The position numbers and the translations under genes were made by a program. Under the pieces are notes generated by a model that was not told where the DNA came from, made no database searches, and was given only the letters and a program-made list of their open reading frames with translations. Below are positions 32,675-41,629 of a stretch of DNA of 64,000 bases, one piece after another. The number at the start of each line of letters is the position of its first letter. Positions within the stretch are counted from its first letter, which is position 1. The DNA is from Chloroflexota bacterium (GTDB taxonomy: Bacteria > Chloroflexota > Anaerolineae > J102), in assembly GCA_013151415.1 (NCBI GenBank), contig JAADII010000144.1, positions 1 through 64,000 on the forward strand, in the 5' to 3' direction.

Positions 32675-32704
32675 ATTGTAGCAGAGAGCCGCGTGGCTGA
32701 GCAA
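32675..32704 (-). promoter_or_regulatory. Promoter of the small membrane protein pair
   Basis: On the minus strand TTGCTC (32704-32699), an 18-base spacer and TACAAT (32680-32675) form a plausible sigma-70 promoter. The leader to the ATG at 32571 would be about 95 bases and includes an 8-bp inverted repeat. Confidence 0.5.
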
Positions 32705-32727
32705 AAGCCGTAGGAGTTGGTGACGGC

Positions 32728-33612
32728 TTACGCCATGCCCACGGTGCGTTTGGCGCTTTCCAAGGTGTTTTGCAGCAGCATGGCGATGGTCATGGGCCCA
32801 ACGCCGCCGGGCACCGGCGTGATGGCCGAGGCCACTTCTTTCACCTCGTCGAAATGCACATCGCCAACGAGACGATAGCCCTTTTTCTTGGTGGGATCAT
32901 CCACCGCGTTCACGCCTACGTCGATGACCACCGCGCCGGGCTTCACCCAATCCCCGCGCACCATCTGGGGCCGACCCACGGCCGCGACCAGGATGTCGGC
33001 CTCGCGCACCACATCGGGCAGATTGCGCGTGCGCGAATGGCAAATGGTGATGGTGGCGTTGCGGTGCAAGAGCAGCATGGACACGGGCAGCCCCACAATG
33101 TTGCTGCGTCCAAGAATCACCGCGCGCTTGCCCTCGATTTCAACGCCCGTGCGGTCGAGCAGTTCGATGCAGCCGCGCGGGGTGCAGGGCACGAACAACG
33201 GATCGCGCCGTTTCATGGACAGTCGTCCAATATTCAGAGGATGGAAGCCGTCCACATCCTTTTCCAGGCTGATGGTGCTGAGGATGGCCTCTTCGTCGAT
33301 ATGGGCGGGCAGAGGCAATTGCACCAGGATGCCGTGAACTTCCGGTCGCGCGTTGATCTCGGCCACGATCTTCTGCAACTCTTCCTGGCTGATGTCGCCG
33401 GGCAAATCATAGCCAAACGACTGAATGCCCACCTCGGCGCACGCCTTTTTCTTCATGCGCACATAGGTTTGCGAATCTTTTCGATCTCCCACCAGCACCG
33501 TGGCCAACCCAGGAACCACGCCATATTGAGCCTGCATTTTTTCCACTTCAGCTTTGATTTCACCTCGAATGGTGGCGGCAATGGCCTTGCCGTCGATGAT
33601 TTTTGCGGTCAC
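32728..33612 (-). CDS. folD: Bifunctional methylenetetrahydrofolate dehydrogenase / methenyltetrahydrofolate cyclohydrolase
   Basis: The 294-residue protein is full length for FolD. It contains the substrate motif QTYVRMKKKACAEVGI with the catalytic lysine region, the signature ILVQLPLPAHIDEEAIL, DKDVDGFHP-like KDVDGFHPLNIGRL, the NADP site VILGRSNIVGLPVSMLLL, and the closing TPVPGGVGPMTIAMLL. It interconverts 5,10-methylene- and 10-formyl-tetrahydrofolate in the cytoplasm. A GTG start at 33612 is set by AGGAGG five bases upstream. The gene lies downstream of mutL but is separated by 223 bases that contain repeats, so it is likely transcribed from its own promoter. Confidence 0.95.
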   Translation of the reverse strand: MTAKIIDGKAIAATIRGEIKAEVEKMQAQYGVVPGLATVLVGDRKDSQTYVRMKKKACAEVGIQSFGYDLPGDISQEELQKIVAEINARPEVHGILVQLPLPAHIDEEAILSTISLEKDVDGFHPLNIGRLSMKRRDPLFVPCTPRGCIELLDRTGVEIEGKRAVILGRSNIVGLPVSMLLLHRNATITICHSRTRNLPDVVREADILVAAVGRPQMVRGDWVKPGAVVIDVGVNAVDDPTKKKGYRLVGDVHFDEVKEVASAITPVPGGVGPMTIAMLLQNTLESAKRTVGMA

Positions 33613-33639
33613 GAGAACCTCCTAGCTCGCGTCGATGAT

Positions 33640-33758
33640 GGTCCACCGTCCGATGTCCAGAATGGGCAAGCTGAACGATGGAGCGATGGGACAATAAGAC
33701 GATGGTCGGCTCAGGCCAATTTCACAAAATCCGCTTGCATGGCGGTCGCTTTGTGAAA
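33640..33758. repeat. Heptad-repeat remnant plus 9-bp inverted repeat upstream of folD
   Basis: The segment 33640-33712 contains diverged GATGG/GGTCC units of the GGACGAT family (for example GATGGAGCGATGGGACAATA). At 33720-33758 TTTCACAAA and TTTGTGAAA are perfect complements around a 21-base loop that reads CCGCTTGCATGGCGG, similar to the CGCTTGC block of the dispersed repeat. Confidence 0.45.
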
Positions 33759-33835
33759 TGGTCGTTTGTGTTTGATGAAATATAGCACAAAATGGCTCTT
33801 TTCGCCAAACTTTGTAGTCTTTTTTACACTTCGCT

Positions 33836-35614
33836 TCAGGTCCGACCGAACTGCCGCTCTAACTGGCGTGCGCTAAAGTGGAGGATGGTGGGCCGGCCAT
33901 GCGGACAGGTGAGCGGATTTTCACATGCTTCTAGCTGGCGCAAAAGCTCTCGTTGTTCGGCCAATGAAAGCGTTTGCCCGGCCTTGATGGCCAGCCGCTT
34001 GCAGATGATGCGCACCAACGCGTCTTCCCGATCGCGACCCACCAGATCGGCTCGTTCGCTCAGTCCATCGGCCACTTCCTCCAACAGGCGACGCGGGTCT
34101 TGTCCACTCATAAACGCGGGCACCCCGCGCAACAGAAAGCTGCCGCCGCCAAAAAGTTCGATATCGAAACCGCTTTGCTGCAATGTGGGCAGATGTTGCG
34201 CCACCGCGCCGGCCAATTGCGTGCCCAGCTCAATGACCATGGGCTCCAGCAGTTGCTGTGTGGGGATGGGGTTTTCGCCCGCGGCCACGATCTTTTCATA
34301 AAGAATGCGTTCGTGCGCGGCGTGCTGGTCGATAAGATAGAGCCCGTCTGGCCCTTCGGCCACCAAAAACATGGCCGACACCTGCCCCACAGGGCGCAAC
34401 GGCGGCAATTTTGCGCCGCCCCGGGTGGCCGCAATCTCGCTCGCGGAGCCCACCTCAGCCCGGCTCTGTTTCGAGTCTGGCTCGGTGGACAGTCCCGCTT
34501 GCATCAAATCCATACGTAGCTGGTCCGGCTCCTCCGGCCTTTGCTCTGGCTCTCGCCGCGCGGCCCACATCGCGCGCGACCCCTCCTCCGGCTCCAGGCC
34601 CAAGCCCACTACGGACGAATGCTCCACCAACGCGCGATGCACGGCCCGTTGCACCGCGCGAAACACCAGCGACGCCTGCCTAAAGCGCACTTCGGCCTTG
34701 GTTGGATGCACATTCACATCCACTTCGGTTGGAGCCATCTCAATGAAAAGCGCGGCGATGGGAAAGCGCTTTTCCGGCAACATGGTGTGATAGGCTCGAA
34801 CCACGGCGAATGTTAGGTTTTTGTCCTGAATGTAGCGTCGATTGACGAATAACTCGATATAACGTCGATTGGCCCGATGCAGGCTGGGCTTGCTCACGAA
34901 ACCGCTCACCCGAATCCCTGGCGCGATCACGTCTTCACCCTCTTCCACGGGTAACATTTCCCGCGCGATCTCATGGCCATAGACCTTCATCAGCGTTTCC
35001 ATGCGGTCGCCCGAGCCTGTGGATTGAAAGGCCAGTCTGCCTTCGGTCACGTAAGCGAAACGCACTTCAGGATAAGCCAATGCATAGCGCGTGATGATCT
35101 GCGAAATGCGCCCGGCCTCGGTCGCGTCTGTGCGCAGAAACTTGAGCCGCGCCGGCGTGTTCCAGAAAAGATGCTCCACCGTGATGCTGGTTCCCACAGG
35201 GCCGCCCACCGAACGCCGAGCGACCAATTCACTGCTTTCCAGCTTTAGTTCGATCCCAACCGGTTCGTCCGCGCTGCGCGTGATCAGAGTGGTCTTGCTC
35301 ACCGCGGCGATTGCAGCCAACGCCTCGCCGCGAAAGCCCAAAGTTTCGATATGCTCCAAATCGGCCGCGTCGCGCAGTTTCGATGTCGCGTGGCGCTGAA
35401 ACGCGAGCGTCGCGTCCTGGGCCGACATGCCGCAGCCGTTGTCGATGACGCGAATCAACCGTTTGCCGCCGCCGCGAATCTCCACGCGGATGTCGGTCGC
35501 GCCTGCGTCCAGACTGTTTTCGATCAGTTCCTTCACCACGGACGCGGGGCGTTCGACCACTTCGCCCGCGGCGATTTTATCGGCGACATCGGGAGGAAGG
35601 ATGTGAATGGGCAT
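33836..35614 (-). CDS. mutL: DNA mismatch repair protein MutL
   Basis: The 592-residue protein has the GHKL ATPase domain at its N terminus (IAAGEVVERPASVVKELIEN, NGCGM, TLGFRGEAL, QRHATSK). A linker of about 60 residues follows, then a C-terminal dimerisation/endonuclease domain. The endonuclease motif DQHA-AH-E-RILY-E is present, and CPHGRPT near the C terminus completes the metal site, so this MutL should nick DNA, as in organisms lacking MutH. The ATG at 35614 gives the universal start (IHILPPDVADKIAAGEV). No mutS is in the window. The ATG lies six bases after a TATAAT box, suggesting a leaderless mRNA. Confidence 0.95.
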   Translation of the reverse strand: MPIHILPPDVADKIAAGEVVERPASVVKELIENSLDAGATDIRVEIRGGGKRLIRVIDNGCGMSAQDATLAFQRHATSKLRDAADLEHIETLGFRGEALAAIAAVSKTTLITRSADEPVGIELKLESSELVARRSVGGPVGTSITVEHLFWNTPARLKFLRTDATEAGRISQIITRYALAYPEVRFAYVTEGRLAFQSTGSGDRMETLMKVYGHEIAREMLPVEEGEDVIAPGIRVSGFVSKPSLHRANRRYIELFVNRRYIQDKNLTFAVVRAYHTMLPEKRFPIAALFIEMAPTEVDVNVHPTKAEVRFRQASLVFRAVQRAVHRALVEHSSVVGLGLEPEEGSRAMWAARREPEQRPEEPDQLRMDLMQAGLSTEPDSKQSRAEVGSASEIAATRGGAKLPPLRPVGQVSAMFLVAEGPDGLYLIDQHAAHERILYEKIVAAGENPIPTQQLLEPMVIELGTQLAGAVAQHLPTLQQSGFDIELFGGGSFLLRGVPAFMSGQDPRRLLEEVADGLSERADLVGRDREDALVRIICKRLAIKAGQTLSLAEQRELLRQLEACENPLTCPHGRPTILHFSARQLERQFGRT

Positions 35615-35620
35615 GTGCGC

Positions 35621-35629
35621 ATTATACCA
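35621..35629 (-). promoter_or_regulatory. Extended -10 promoter of mutL predicting a leaderless transcript
   Basis: On the minus strand TGGTATAAT (extended -10 followed by a perfect TATAAT, 35626-35621) is followed by six bases and the mutL ATG. There is no good -35 box at the standard distance, in keeping with an extended -10 promoter. Confidence 0.6.
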
Positions 35630-35735
35630 CACAGGCGGGTGAGGCGAGGGCAAGAGAGCGCAGCTCGAGGGGGCCTTTTCATGGGCGCTTCGCTTCAGCC
35701 CTTTTCCTCTCCACCGCCCTTCCTCTTTTCCGAAT

Positions 35736-35765
35736 TTGTGCGCGCGGTCACGGCTCGGCGATAAT
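35736..35765 (+). promoter_or_regulatory. Promoter of the HAD nucleotidase gene, probably leaderless
   Basis: TTGTGC (35736-35741), 18 bases and GATAAT (35760-35765) precede the ATG at 35772 by six bases. The spacing mirrors that of mutL on the other strand. The -35 match is weak. Confidence 0.4.
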
Positions 35766-35771
35766 AGTTGC

Positions 35772-36422
35772 ATGACTCAAAACCATCGTTTGGCTCATGT
35801 CGAGCTGCTTCTTTTCGATTTGGATAACACCCTTTATCCTCGCGATCTGGGTCTGTGGCGGGAAATCGACCGTCGCATTCTCGACTATGTTTGTCGCACG
35901 CTTGGTTTGCCGCCCGAAGAAGCGCGGCGCGTGCAAAAATACTATTGGCGCACATATGGAACCACCATCTCCGGCCTTATCGCCGAACATCAGGTCGATC
36001 CGGTTCCTTATCTTGAGTATGTTCACGATTTCGACGCCACCGTTTATTTGCAACCCAACCGCAAACTGGCCCGCATTCTCGCGGCGCTGCCTCAGCGTAA
36101 AGCCATTTTCACCAATGCCACTGCGGAGCACGCGCGCAACATTCTCACCGCGTTGGATGTGATCGAACACTTCGATCCTCTCATCGGCATGGATGATGTG
36201 GGATACATTTCCAAACCCGATCCGCGTGCATATGAGCGTTGCTTCGCCATGCTCGGGGTTGCGCCCGAACACTGCCTTTTTCTGGAGGACAGCCCCAAAA
36301 ACGTTGTTCCGGCAAGGGAGATGGGCGCGCTGACCGCGCTGGTGGGCGCGGAGCGCGGCGAGGCCGATTATCACCTCGATCGCATTGAAGACCTGGCCCA
36401 ACTCTTCGCTCTTGACGTTTGA
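35772..36422 (+). CDS. HAD-family pyrimidine 5'-nucleotidase-like phosphatase
   Basis: The 216-residue HAD hydrolase has motif I in LLLFDLDNTLYP (nucleophile and general acid aspartates), motif II in AIFTNATAEHA, the lysine in ISKPDPRAYE (motif III) and motif IV in CLFLEDSPKNV. The DLDNTLYP signature and the alpha-helical cap are typical of the SDT1/YjjG-like pyrimidine 5'-nucleotidases, which dephosphorylate UMP, CMP or damaged nucleotides. The gene is divergent from mutL and may share nothing but the promoter region with it. The next gene starts 57 bases later, perhaps co-transcribed. Confidence 0.85.
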   Translation: MTQNHRLAHVELLLFDLDNTLYPRDLGLWREIDRRILDYVCRTLGLPPEEARRVQKYYWRTYGTTISGLIAEHQVDPVPYLEYVHDFDATVYLQPNRKLARILAALPQRKAIFTNATAEHARNILTALDVIEHFDPLIGMDDVGYISKPDPRAYERCFAMLGVAPEHCLFLEDSPKNVVPAREMGALTALVGAERGEADYHLDRIEDLAQLFALDV

Positions 36423-36478
36423 AAGAGGAAGGCGCTATAGTTGAGACGACGGTGCAACCAAATTTGCTGGAGAACTCG

Positions 36479-38005
36479 ATGCGCGTTCGCACGATTGTCA
36501 CCAACACCGGTTTTAATCTCATCGCCATGGTTGTGAACTCGTTGATCGCCATGGTGATCACCCCTTATCTCATCGTTCAGTTGGGCGAAGCATTGTTCGG
36601 CGTATGGGCTTTGGCCGCGATCATCATTGTCGTGGCGCAAATGTCTGATTTTGGCCTAGGACGGGCGTTGGTGCGCAATGTGGCTCAGCATCGCTCTTTG
36701 GGGCGTTGGTCGGCCATTAGTCTAGATTTCAATAGCGATCTGTGGCCATTGGCCCTGGTCATTCTTTTTGTGAGCGCGTTGGCGTGGGCGCTCGCGCCCC
36801 TTTTGGCTGCGGCTTTGGGCGTGCCAGAATCTTTGATGACCGAGGCTGTTCCTGTCTTGCGGCTTTTGTGTCTGACATTTCTGCCGGTGGCCGCAGGGCT
36901 GTTGCTCGCCGCGACCCTTGAGGGCGCGCAACAAATGGGCTACACCAGCGCCGCGCTCATCTTGAATCGTCTGATTTTCGTCGGCGGCGTGGTGTGGGCT
37001 ATGAGGATGGGGTGGGGCTTGCAAGGGGTTGCGGCCGCACAGTTGGCGGCCGTGGTGGCGCAAACCCTCTTTCTGGCTTTGGCCGCATTTCGGATAACGC
37101 CTACGCTGCGCGTCTCGCCGGGCCTGATTGCGCCCCAACGTCTGCGGCATGATTTGCGCTTTGGTCGCTACATTTTTCTCACCGGTTTGGTGAGCCTTAT
37201 CTTCACCGCCTCAAACAAGATCATTCTGGCCCATTGGGTGGGTTTGGAAAGCGTCGCCTTCTACGAGTTGGCCTCGGTGGTCGCGCTGCAACTATTCGCC
37301 ATTGCTTTGGCCGCGGCCCAGGCCTTGTATCCAGCCTATGCAACGGCCCATGTTCAGGGCGGTTGGCCGGCCGTGCAACGATTGTATCGCGGCGCGCTGC
37401 GCGTGTTCACTCTGACCATTGCGCCTTTGGGCGCGGTCATTATTGCTTTGGCCGCGCCGTTGGTCATGGCGTGGTTTGGGCGGTTCGAGGCCGAGCCCGT
37501 GCAGGCTATGCGCTGGCTTGTGGCCGGTTGGTTGGTGGTGAGCATGGCCGCGTCGGCATCGGTGGGGTTGCAAGCCATTGGCCGACCGGGATTGGCCGCG
37601 CTATTTTCCATTTACAACGCCGCTCTAAATCTGGCGCTTGCACTGCTGCTCGTTCCTCGTTGGGGCTTTCAAGGCGTGCTTGCCGCCAATGTTTTGGCCA
37701 TCACCAGCAGCGCCCTGTTCACGCTTTGGGCGTTTCGTCGTCTGAGCGGGCTTTCTGTTCGTGAATGGTGGCGCGGCCTTTCACCAGATGTGTTGTTCTG
37801 GGTGGGTGGACTGGCTTTGGGCTTGGGATGGTTGGCTACGCGTTTGACCGATCCCTCTTTGTTGCAGATAGTCGCCCTGGTTGCGCTTTACGCCTGCGGC
37901 TATGTGGCTGGCCTGGTGGCGTTGCGTCTTTTGCGTCCTGAAGAAAGCGCCTGGCTGCGAGAGTTTTGGGATCGAAAAGCGTTGCGTTTGGGGCTTTCTT
38001 CATGA
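36479..38005 (+). CDS. Wzx/MATE-like polysaccharide flippase
   Basis: The 508-residue protein has about fourteen hydrophobic helices and the polysaccharide-synthesis family pattern, for example TNTGFNLIAMVVNSLIAMVI at the N terminus and a repeated half from FGRYIFLTGLVSLIFTASNK. Such proteins flip undecaprenyl-linked oligosaccharides across the cytoplasmic membrane. It opens the surface-glycan locus and overlaps the following glycosyltransferase by four bases. ATG at 36479 with GGAG ten bases upstream is preferred; an in-frame TTG at 36419 would overlap the nucleotidase gene. A lipid-II-type substrate cannot be excluded. Confidence 0.8.
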   Translation: MRVRTIVTNTGFNLIAMVVNSLIAMVITPYLIVQLGEALFGVWALAAIIIVVAQMSDFGLGRALVRNVAQHRSLGRWSAISLDFNSDLWPLALVILFVSALAWALAPLLAAALGVPESLMTEAVPVLRLLCLTFLPVAAGLLLAATLEGAQQMGYTSAALILNRLIFVGGVVWAMRMGWGLQGVAAAQLAAVVAQTLFLALAAFRITPTLRVSPGLIAPQRLRHDLRFGRYIFLTGLVSLIFTASNKIILAHWVGLESVAFYELASVVALQLFAIALAAAQALYPAYATAHVQGGWPAVQRLYRGALRVFTLTIAPLGAVIIALAAPLVMAWFGRFEAEPVQAMRWLVAGWLVVSMAASASVGLQAIGRPGLAALFSIYNAALNLALALLLVPRWGFQGVLAANVLAITSSALFTLWAFRRLSGLSVREWWRGLSPDVLFWVGGLALGLGWLATRLTDPSLLQIVALVALYACGYVAGLVALRLLRPEESAWLREFWDRKALRLGLSS

Positions 38006-38967
38006 GCAGGCCAGATTTGAGCATCGTCATCGTTAGTTGGAATGTGCGCGAGGCGTTGTTGGCCTGCCTGGCGGCCCTGCCCGACGCGGTCACCCCAGCT
38101 TACGCGTACGAAGTCATTGTTGTAGACAATGCCTCGTCTGATGGCAGCGTCGCCGCTGTTCGCAAGGCCTTTCCTTCTGTGCACATAATTGCCAATTCGG
38201 CCAATCGTTTGTATACTGCCGCAGCAAACCAAGGATTGACCATCGCGGTTGGCCGTCATCTTCTTCTGATTAATCCAGATGCGATTCCTCAACCTCATAG
38301 CCTGGCCCGGCTCATTGCTTACGCCGATCAACATCCTCGCGCCGGTCTGTTAGGGCCGCGCATCTTCCGTTCTGATGGTCGCGACGACTTGCGCACGGGA
38401 CGAGAGTATCCTACGCCTTGGTCCGAGACTTTGGACTGGTTTGGGTTCACCCGGCGTTTTCCGCATCATCCTTTTTGGGCGGCCAATTTGCGACCAGACT
38501 TTCCTCGAGATCGCACCGCATCTGTTCCCCTTCTTTCCGGCGCTTGTCTTCTGCTGAGCCAGCGCCTGCCATCTTCCCTTCGTCGACTTGATGAATATTT
38601 CCCCATGTACGGGGAAGATGTGGACCTTTGTCGTCGCGTTCAGCAGGCCGGATATGAAACCGTGCTGGTGGCCGACGCCGAGGTGTTCCACGCCGGGGGG
38701 CAAAGTAGTCGTCAGATCGGCCTTCGCACGGCATTGTTGGCCGTGGAAGGCGTTCAGCGTTATTTCCGACGTTGGCGCGGCAGCGGCGCCGCCAGACGGC
38801 ATCGCATGGGCATGGCATTGGTCGCGGTGGTCAAGTGGACCGCGTTCACTCTGCTCGGTTTGATTGGCCTTGAATCCGATCCAGCTTATCAGCGTCGCTT
38901 TCACAGAGCGCTCTTGGCTTGGGCGCTTGGCCGAGGCGATATTCAACGATTGATGATTGAAGGTTGA
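38002..38967 (+). CDS. GT2-family glycosyltransferase (rhamnosyltransferase-like)
   Basis: The 321-residue protein has a GT-A fold of the WbbL/RfbN-like GT2 group: IVIVSWNVREALLACL, the donor-site VIVVDNASSDGS, LLLINPDA (DxD-like), GACLLLSQ, and the acceptor-side motif YGEDVDLCRRVQQAGY. It would add a sugar from a nucleotide donor to a lipid-linked glycan on the cytoplasmic side. It overlaps the flippase gene (ATGA). Its last codons are part of a GATTGAA-type heptad repeat (38948-38968), so the stop codon itself lies in the repeat. Confidence 0.85.
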   Translation: MSRPDLSIVIVSWNVREALLACLAALPDAVTPAYAYEVIVVDNASSDGSVAAVRKAFPSVHIIANSANRLYTAAANQGLTIAVGRHLLLINPDAIPQPHSLARLIAYADQHPRAGLLGPRIFRSDGRDDLRTGREYPTPWSETLDWFGFTRRFPHHPFWAANLRPDFPRDRTASVPLLSGACLLLSQRLPSSLRRLDEYFPMYGEDVDLCRRVQQAGYETVLVADAEVFHAGGQSSRQIGLRTALLAVEGVQRYFRRWRGSGAARRHRMGMALVAVVKWTAFTLLGLIGLESDPAYQRRFHRALLAWALGRGDIQRLMIEG

Positions 38968-39022
38968 AAGCCATCATGCGTTCGTTCTCATGTCTTCAAT
39001 CATAACCCTCGTTTTTCAATCC
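38948..39022. repeat. GATTGAA-type heptad repeat overlapping a gene end, with a complementary arm
   Basis: Three successive 7-base units GATTGAT, GATTGAA and GGTTGAA (38948-38968) encode the last residues and stop of the GT2 gene. The right arm (38994-39022) contains TTCAATCATAACC and TTTTTCAATCC, complementary to such units. It could form a stem that also acts as a transcription barrier. Confidence 0.45.
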
Positions 39023-39033
39023 TTTATGTGCCT

Positions 39034-40221
39034 ATGACGCAGCCTCTTCGAGTTCTTCATTGCCGTCAGGGCGACCGCGTTTGGGGGCCAGAACGTCAAA
39101 TTTTGCAGTTGGCCGAACGCTTGCCTGATTACGGCATCGAGATGGAGATCGTCTTGCTACGACGATGGGGATTGGATCCGAAACCTCATCCATTGGCCGC
39201 GCGAGCGCGTCGTCTGGGATGCGAAGTGCTCGAGGTGCCGGCAAGACCCCAAGACTGGCGGCAGGTGGTGCGGTTGTTGCGTAGTCGCTTACGCGACTGC
39301 GGAATTCTCCACACACATGAATTCAAAAGCGATTTGCTCGGCTATTGGGCCGCGCGGCAAAGCAATCGCCCCTGGATCGCCACCGATCACCATCTCGCCA
39401 TCGAAGACGATTGGTTGCTTCGCCTTTTCGGTTATGCTGATCGGGTGGTTTTGAAGCGGGCGCAGGCTGTTGTGGTGCCCTCGTACAGTCAGGCCGAACG
39501 GTTGTCCAGGCATGTGCCGCTCGAACGAATCCATGTGATCTATCATGGCATCGATGCGCAAGCGTTTGCTCGTTCGGCGGGAAACGAGCGCGCGGCCTTG
39601 CGTCGTCGTTATGGCGTGGCCGATGATGAGCATGTTATCGCCATCTTTGGTCGTCTGGAGCCGGTGAAAGGTCATCGCGATTTCTTGCGAGCCGCGCGCC
39701 GCATGTTGGAAAGACGCGATGACTTGCGTTTTTGGGTGGTGGGCGAAGGAAGTCTCGAGCCGGTGTTGCGCCGTCAGGTGCAAGAGCTTGGCATTGCGCA
39801 CCGGGTGGATTTTCTTGGCTACCAGAACGATGTGGCGCCCCTCATGGCGGCCAGCGATTTGGTGCTCATGCCTTCGCGCCATGAGTCTTTCGGCATCGTG
39901 CTCATCGAGGCCATGTCATTGGGCAAGCCCGTGATCGCCAGCGCCGCGGGCGGCATACCTGAGGTGGTGCTGGACGGAGCCAGCGGCTATTTGGTCCCGC
40001 CGGGTGACCCCGATCAGTTAAGCCGCCGCGTGTTGGAGATGTTGTCCAATCCGGGTCATGCTCAACAGATTGGCTTGGCCGGACGCGAGCGAGTCCATCG
40101 CGAATTCACCGTCGAACAAATGGTGGAGCAAATGGCGGCTTTGTATCATCAGGTGGATGCAGTGAAGCGCGGCGCGTTTGTCTCCCCTCGGCCGCAACGA
40201 GCGCCTCTTTCCGCCGTTTGA
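39034..40221 (+). CDS. GT4-family glycosyltransferase
   Basis: The 395-residue GT-B protein has a glycine-containing N-terminal loop (HCRQGDRVWGPERQILQLA). The acceptor-half residues are HTHEFKSDLLGYWAAR. The donor-binding C-terminal half contains VIAIFGRLEPVKGHRDFL, LMPSRHESFGIVLIEAMSLG (EX7E motif) and AAGGIPEVV. Retaining GT4 enzymes use nucleotide sugars such as UDP-Glc, GDP-Man or UDP-GlcNAc. The substrate is not evident. ATG at 39034 is preferred to a GTG two codons upstream. The 225-base spacer that follows holds two small stem-loops and no gene. Confidence 0.88.
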   Translation: MTQPLRVLHCRQGDRVWGPERQILQLAERLPDYGIEMEIVLLRRWGLDPKPHPLAARARRLGCEVLEVPARPQDWRQVVRLLRSRLRDCGILHTHEFKSDLLGYWAARQSNRPWIATDHHLAIEDDWLLRLFGYADRVVLKRAQAVVVPSYSQAERLSRHVPLERIHVIYHGIDAQAFARSAGNERAALRRRYGVADDEHVIAIFGRLEPVKGHRDFLRAARRMLERRDDLRFWVVGEGSLEPVLRRQVQELGIAHRVDFLGYQNDVAPLMAASDLVLMPSRHESFGIVLIEAMSLGKPVIASAAGGIPEVVLDGASGYLVPPGDPDQLSRRVLEMLSNPGHAQQIGLAGRERVHREFTVEQMVEQMAALYHQVDAVKRGAFVSPRPQRAPLSAV

Positions 40222-40341
40222 CAGCGTCTGCGTTTGGTCTCTCTTTTGACGCGAGTTTGGCGCGGGTTCTGCAAAGCAAAGGCATGAAAAGTGCATGCTC
40301 ATGCGCTAGATTCGCATCTTTATCTTCCTCCACACTTGATG

Positions 40342-40382
40342 ACCCCCGTTCAGGAGGGGGGTGATGGCGAATAGCGTTCGCC
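40342..40382. other. Two adjacent stem-loops in the spacer after the GT4 gene
   Basis: ACCCCC (40342-40347) pairs with GGGGGT (40357-40362), and GGCGAA (40366-40371) with TTCGCC (40377-40382). There is no T run after either, so they may be mRNA-stabilising or part of an untranslated leader for the GT2 gene at 40447, which has a purine-rich GGAAAAAA just upstream. Confidence 0.35.
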
Positions 40383-40446
40383 CAAGAGGCGCTCTCTATT
40401 CCTGTTCTTTTGGCTTTCTCAAAGACAAAAAATACGGAAAAAATCG

Positions 40447-41490
40447 ATGCGAAAAGACAATGTTCCCTTAAACTTACGCGCGAGCGTGATTATTGCTGCG
40501 TATAATGCCAGCAAAGACCTGCCTCGATGCCTTGCGGCTTTAGACCAACAAACGACGCCGCGAGATGAATATGAAGTTATCGTGGTGGATGACGGCAGCG
40601 AGGATGATACGGCCGCCATTGCCGAGGCCGCGGGCGCGCGGGTGTTGCGTTTGCCGCATAGCGGCCCAGCCACGGCCCGCAACGCTGGCGTAGAAATCGC
40701 GCGCGCGCCCATTGTCATCTTCACGGATGCCGATTGTGAACCTGTGATCGATTTTGTAGAGCGCATGTTGGAGCCGTTCGCGGCGCCGGTGGTGAGCGGC
40801 GTGCGCGGGGTCTATCGCAGCCAGCAATCGTCGTTGGTGGCGCGTTTTGTGCAATTGGAGTATGAAGAGCGTTATCGGCGGATCGCTCATGTGCAGGAGG
40901 AAGGGGGCGCGGTCAATGCGCTGGATACGTCGTACGCGGCCTATCGCCGCGAGGTGTTCCTCGATGCTGGGGGGTTCGACACCCGGTTTCGGGGCGCGGC
41001 CGGCGAGGATCACGAACTATCCTACCGGTTGGCCCAACAAGGTCATATCTTTCGCCATAGCCCCCATGCCGCGGTTTATCATCGCCATGTCGATTCATTG
41101 TGGAAATATGCCAAGCGCAAGTTTCGCATCGGTTATTGGAAAGCGTTTTTAGCCCGTCAGCATCCCAGTTACGCGTTGGCCGATGCGCACACAACGCAGA
41201 GTTTGAAGCTTCAAATTGGGTTGGTCGCGCTGCTGGGCGCGACGCTGCTGGTTTGGCCGTTTTGGCCTTTTGCCGGGTGGCTGGCGGCTTTGTGGACGCT
41301 TCTATTTGCATTGAGCGCGTTGCCCTTCTTATTCCTGGTGGCTCGTCGCGATCCGGCGGTGCTGTTGGTGGCTCCGGTGTTGCTCTTTGTCCGCGCGATT
41401 TCCGCTGGCCTGGGGTTCTTTTGGGGCCTTTTGCGCATTCACCCCGATCTGGCTGCAGGCGAGGTGACGTTGGAGGCGAAAAAAGGGTAA
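40447..41490 (+). CDS. GT2-family glycosyltransferase with C-terminal membrane helices
   Basis: The 347-residue protein has a GT-A catalytic domain with VIIAAYNASKDLPRCLAAL, VIVVDDGSEDDT, FTDADCEP (the DxD metal motif), GGFDTRFRGAAGEDHELSYR (ED catalytic motif) and HRHVDSLWKYAKRKFR. Two to three hydrophobic helices follow (from about residue 255), then a short tail. The layout fits membrane-bound glycosyltransferases that act on polyprenyl-linked sugars or glycolipids. It is followed by a 408-base spacer with a palindrome and a promoter-like sequence, so it may end a transcription unit. Confidence 0.87.
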   Translation: MRKDNVPLNLRASVIIAAYNASKDLPRCLAALDQQTTPRDEYEVIVVDDGSEDDTAAIAEAAGARVLRLPHSGPATARNAGVEIARAPIVIFTDADCEPVIDFVERMLEPFAAPVVSGVRGVYRSQQSSLVARFVQLEYEERYRRIAHVQEEGGAVNALDTSYAAYRREVFLDAGGFDTRFRGAAGEDHELSYRLAQQGHIFRHSPHAAVYHRHVDSLWKYAKRKFRIGYWKAFLARQHPSYALADAHTTQSLKLQIGLVALLGATLLVWPFWPFAGWLAALWTLLFALSALPFLFLVARRDPAVLLVAPVLLFVRAISAGLGFFWGLLRIHPDLAAGEVTLEAKKG

Positions 41491-41629
41491 GTTGTAGCCA
41501 CATCGCACTGATGAGTTTGCTTTGTGCATATTTTTGTGGCAGGATTGTTTTTGTCCGACGTTCTCCCACCTGGAGCAATTCGGCTATTGAACGTCGCTGT
41601 CCTGCGCTGCACAAGCTTTTGGGGATGCT

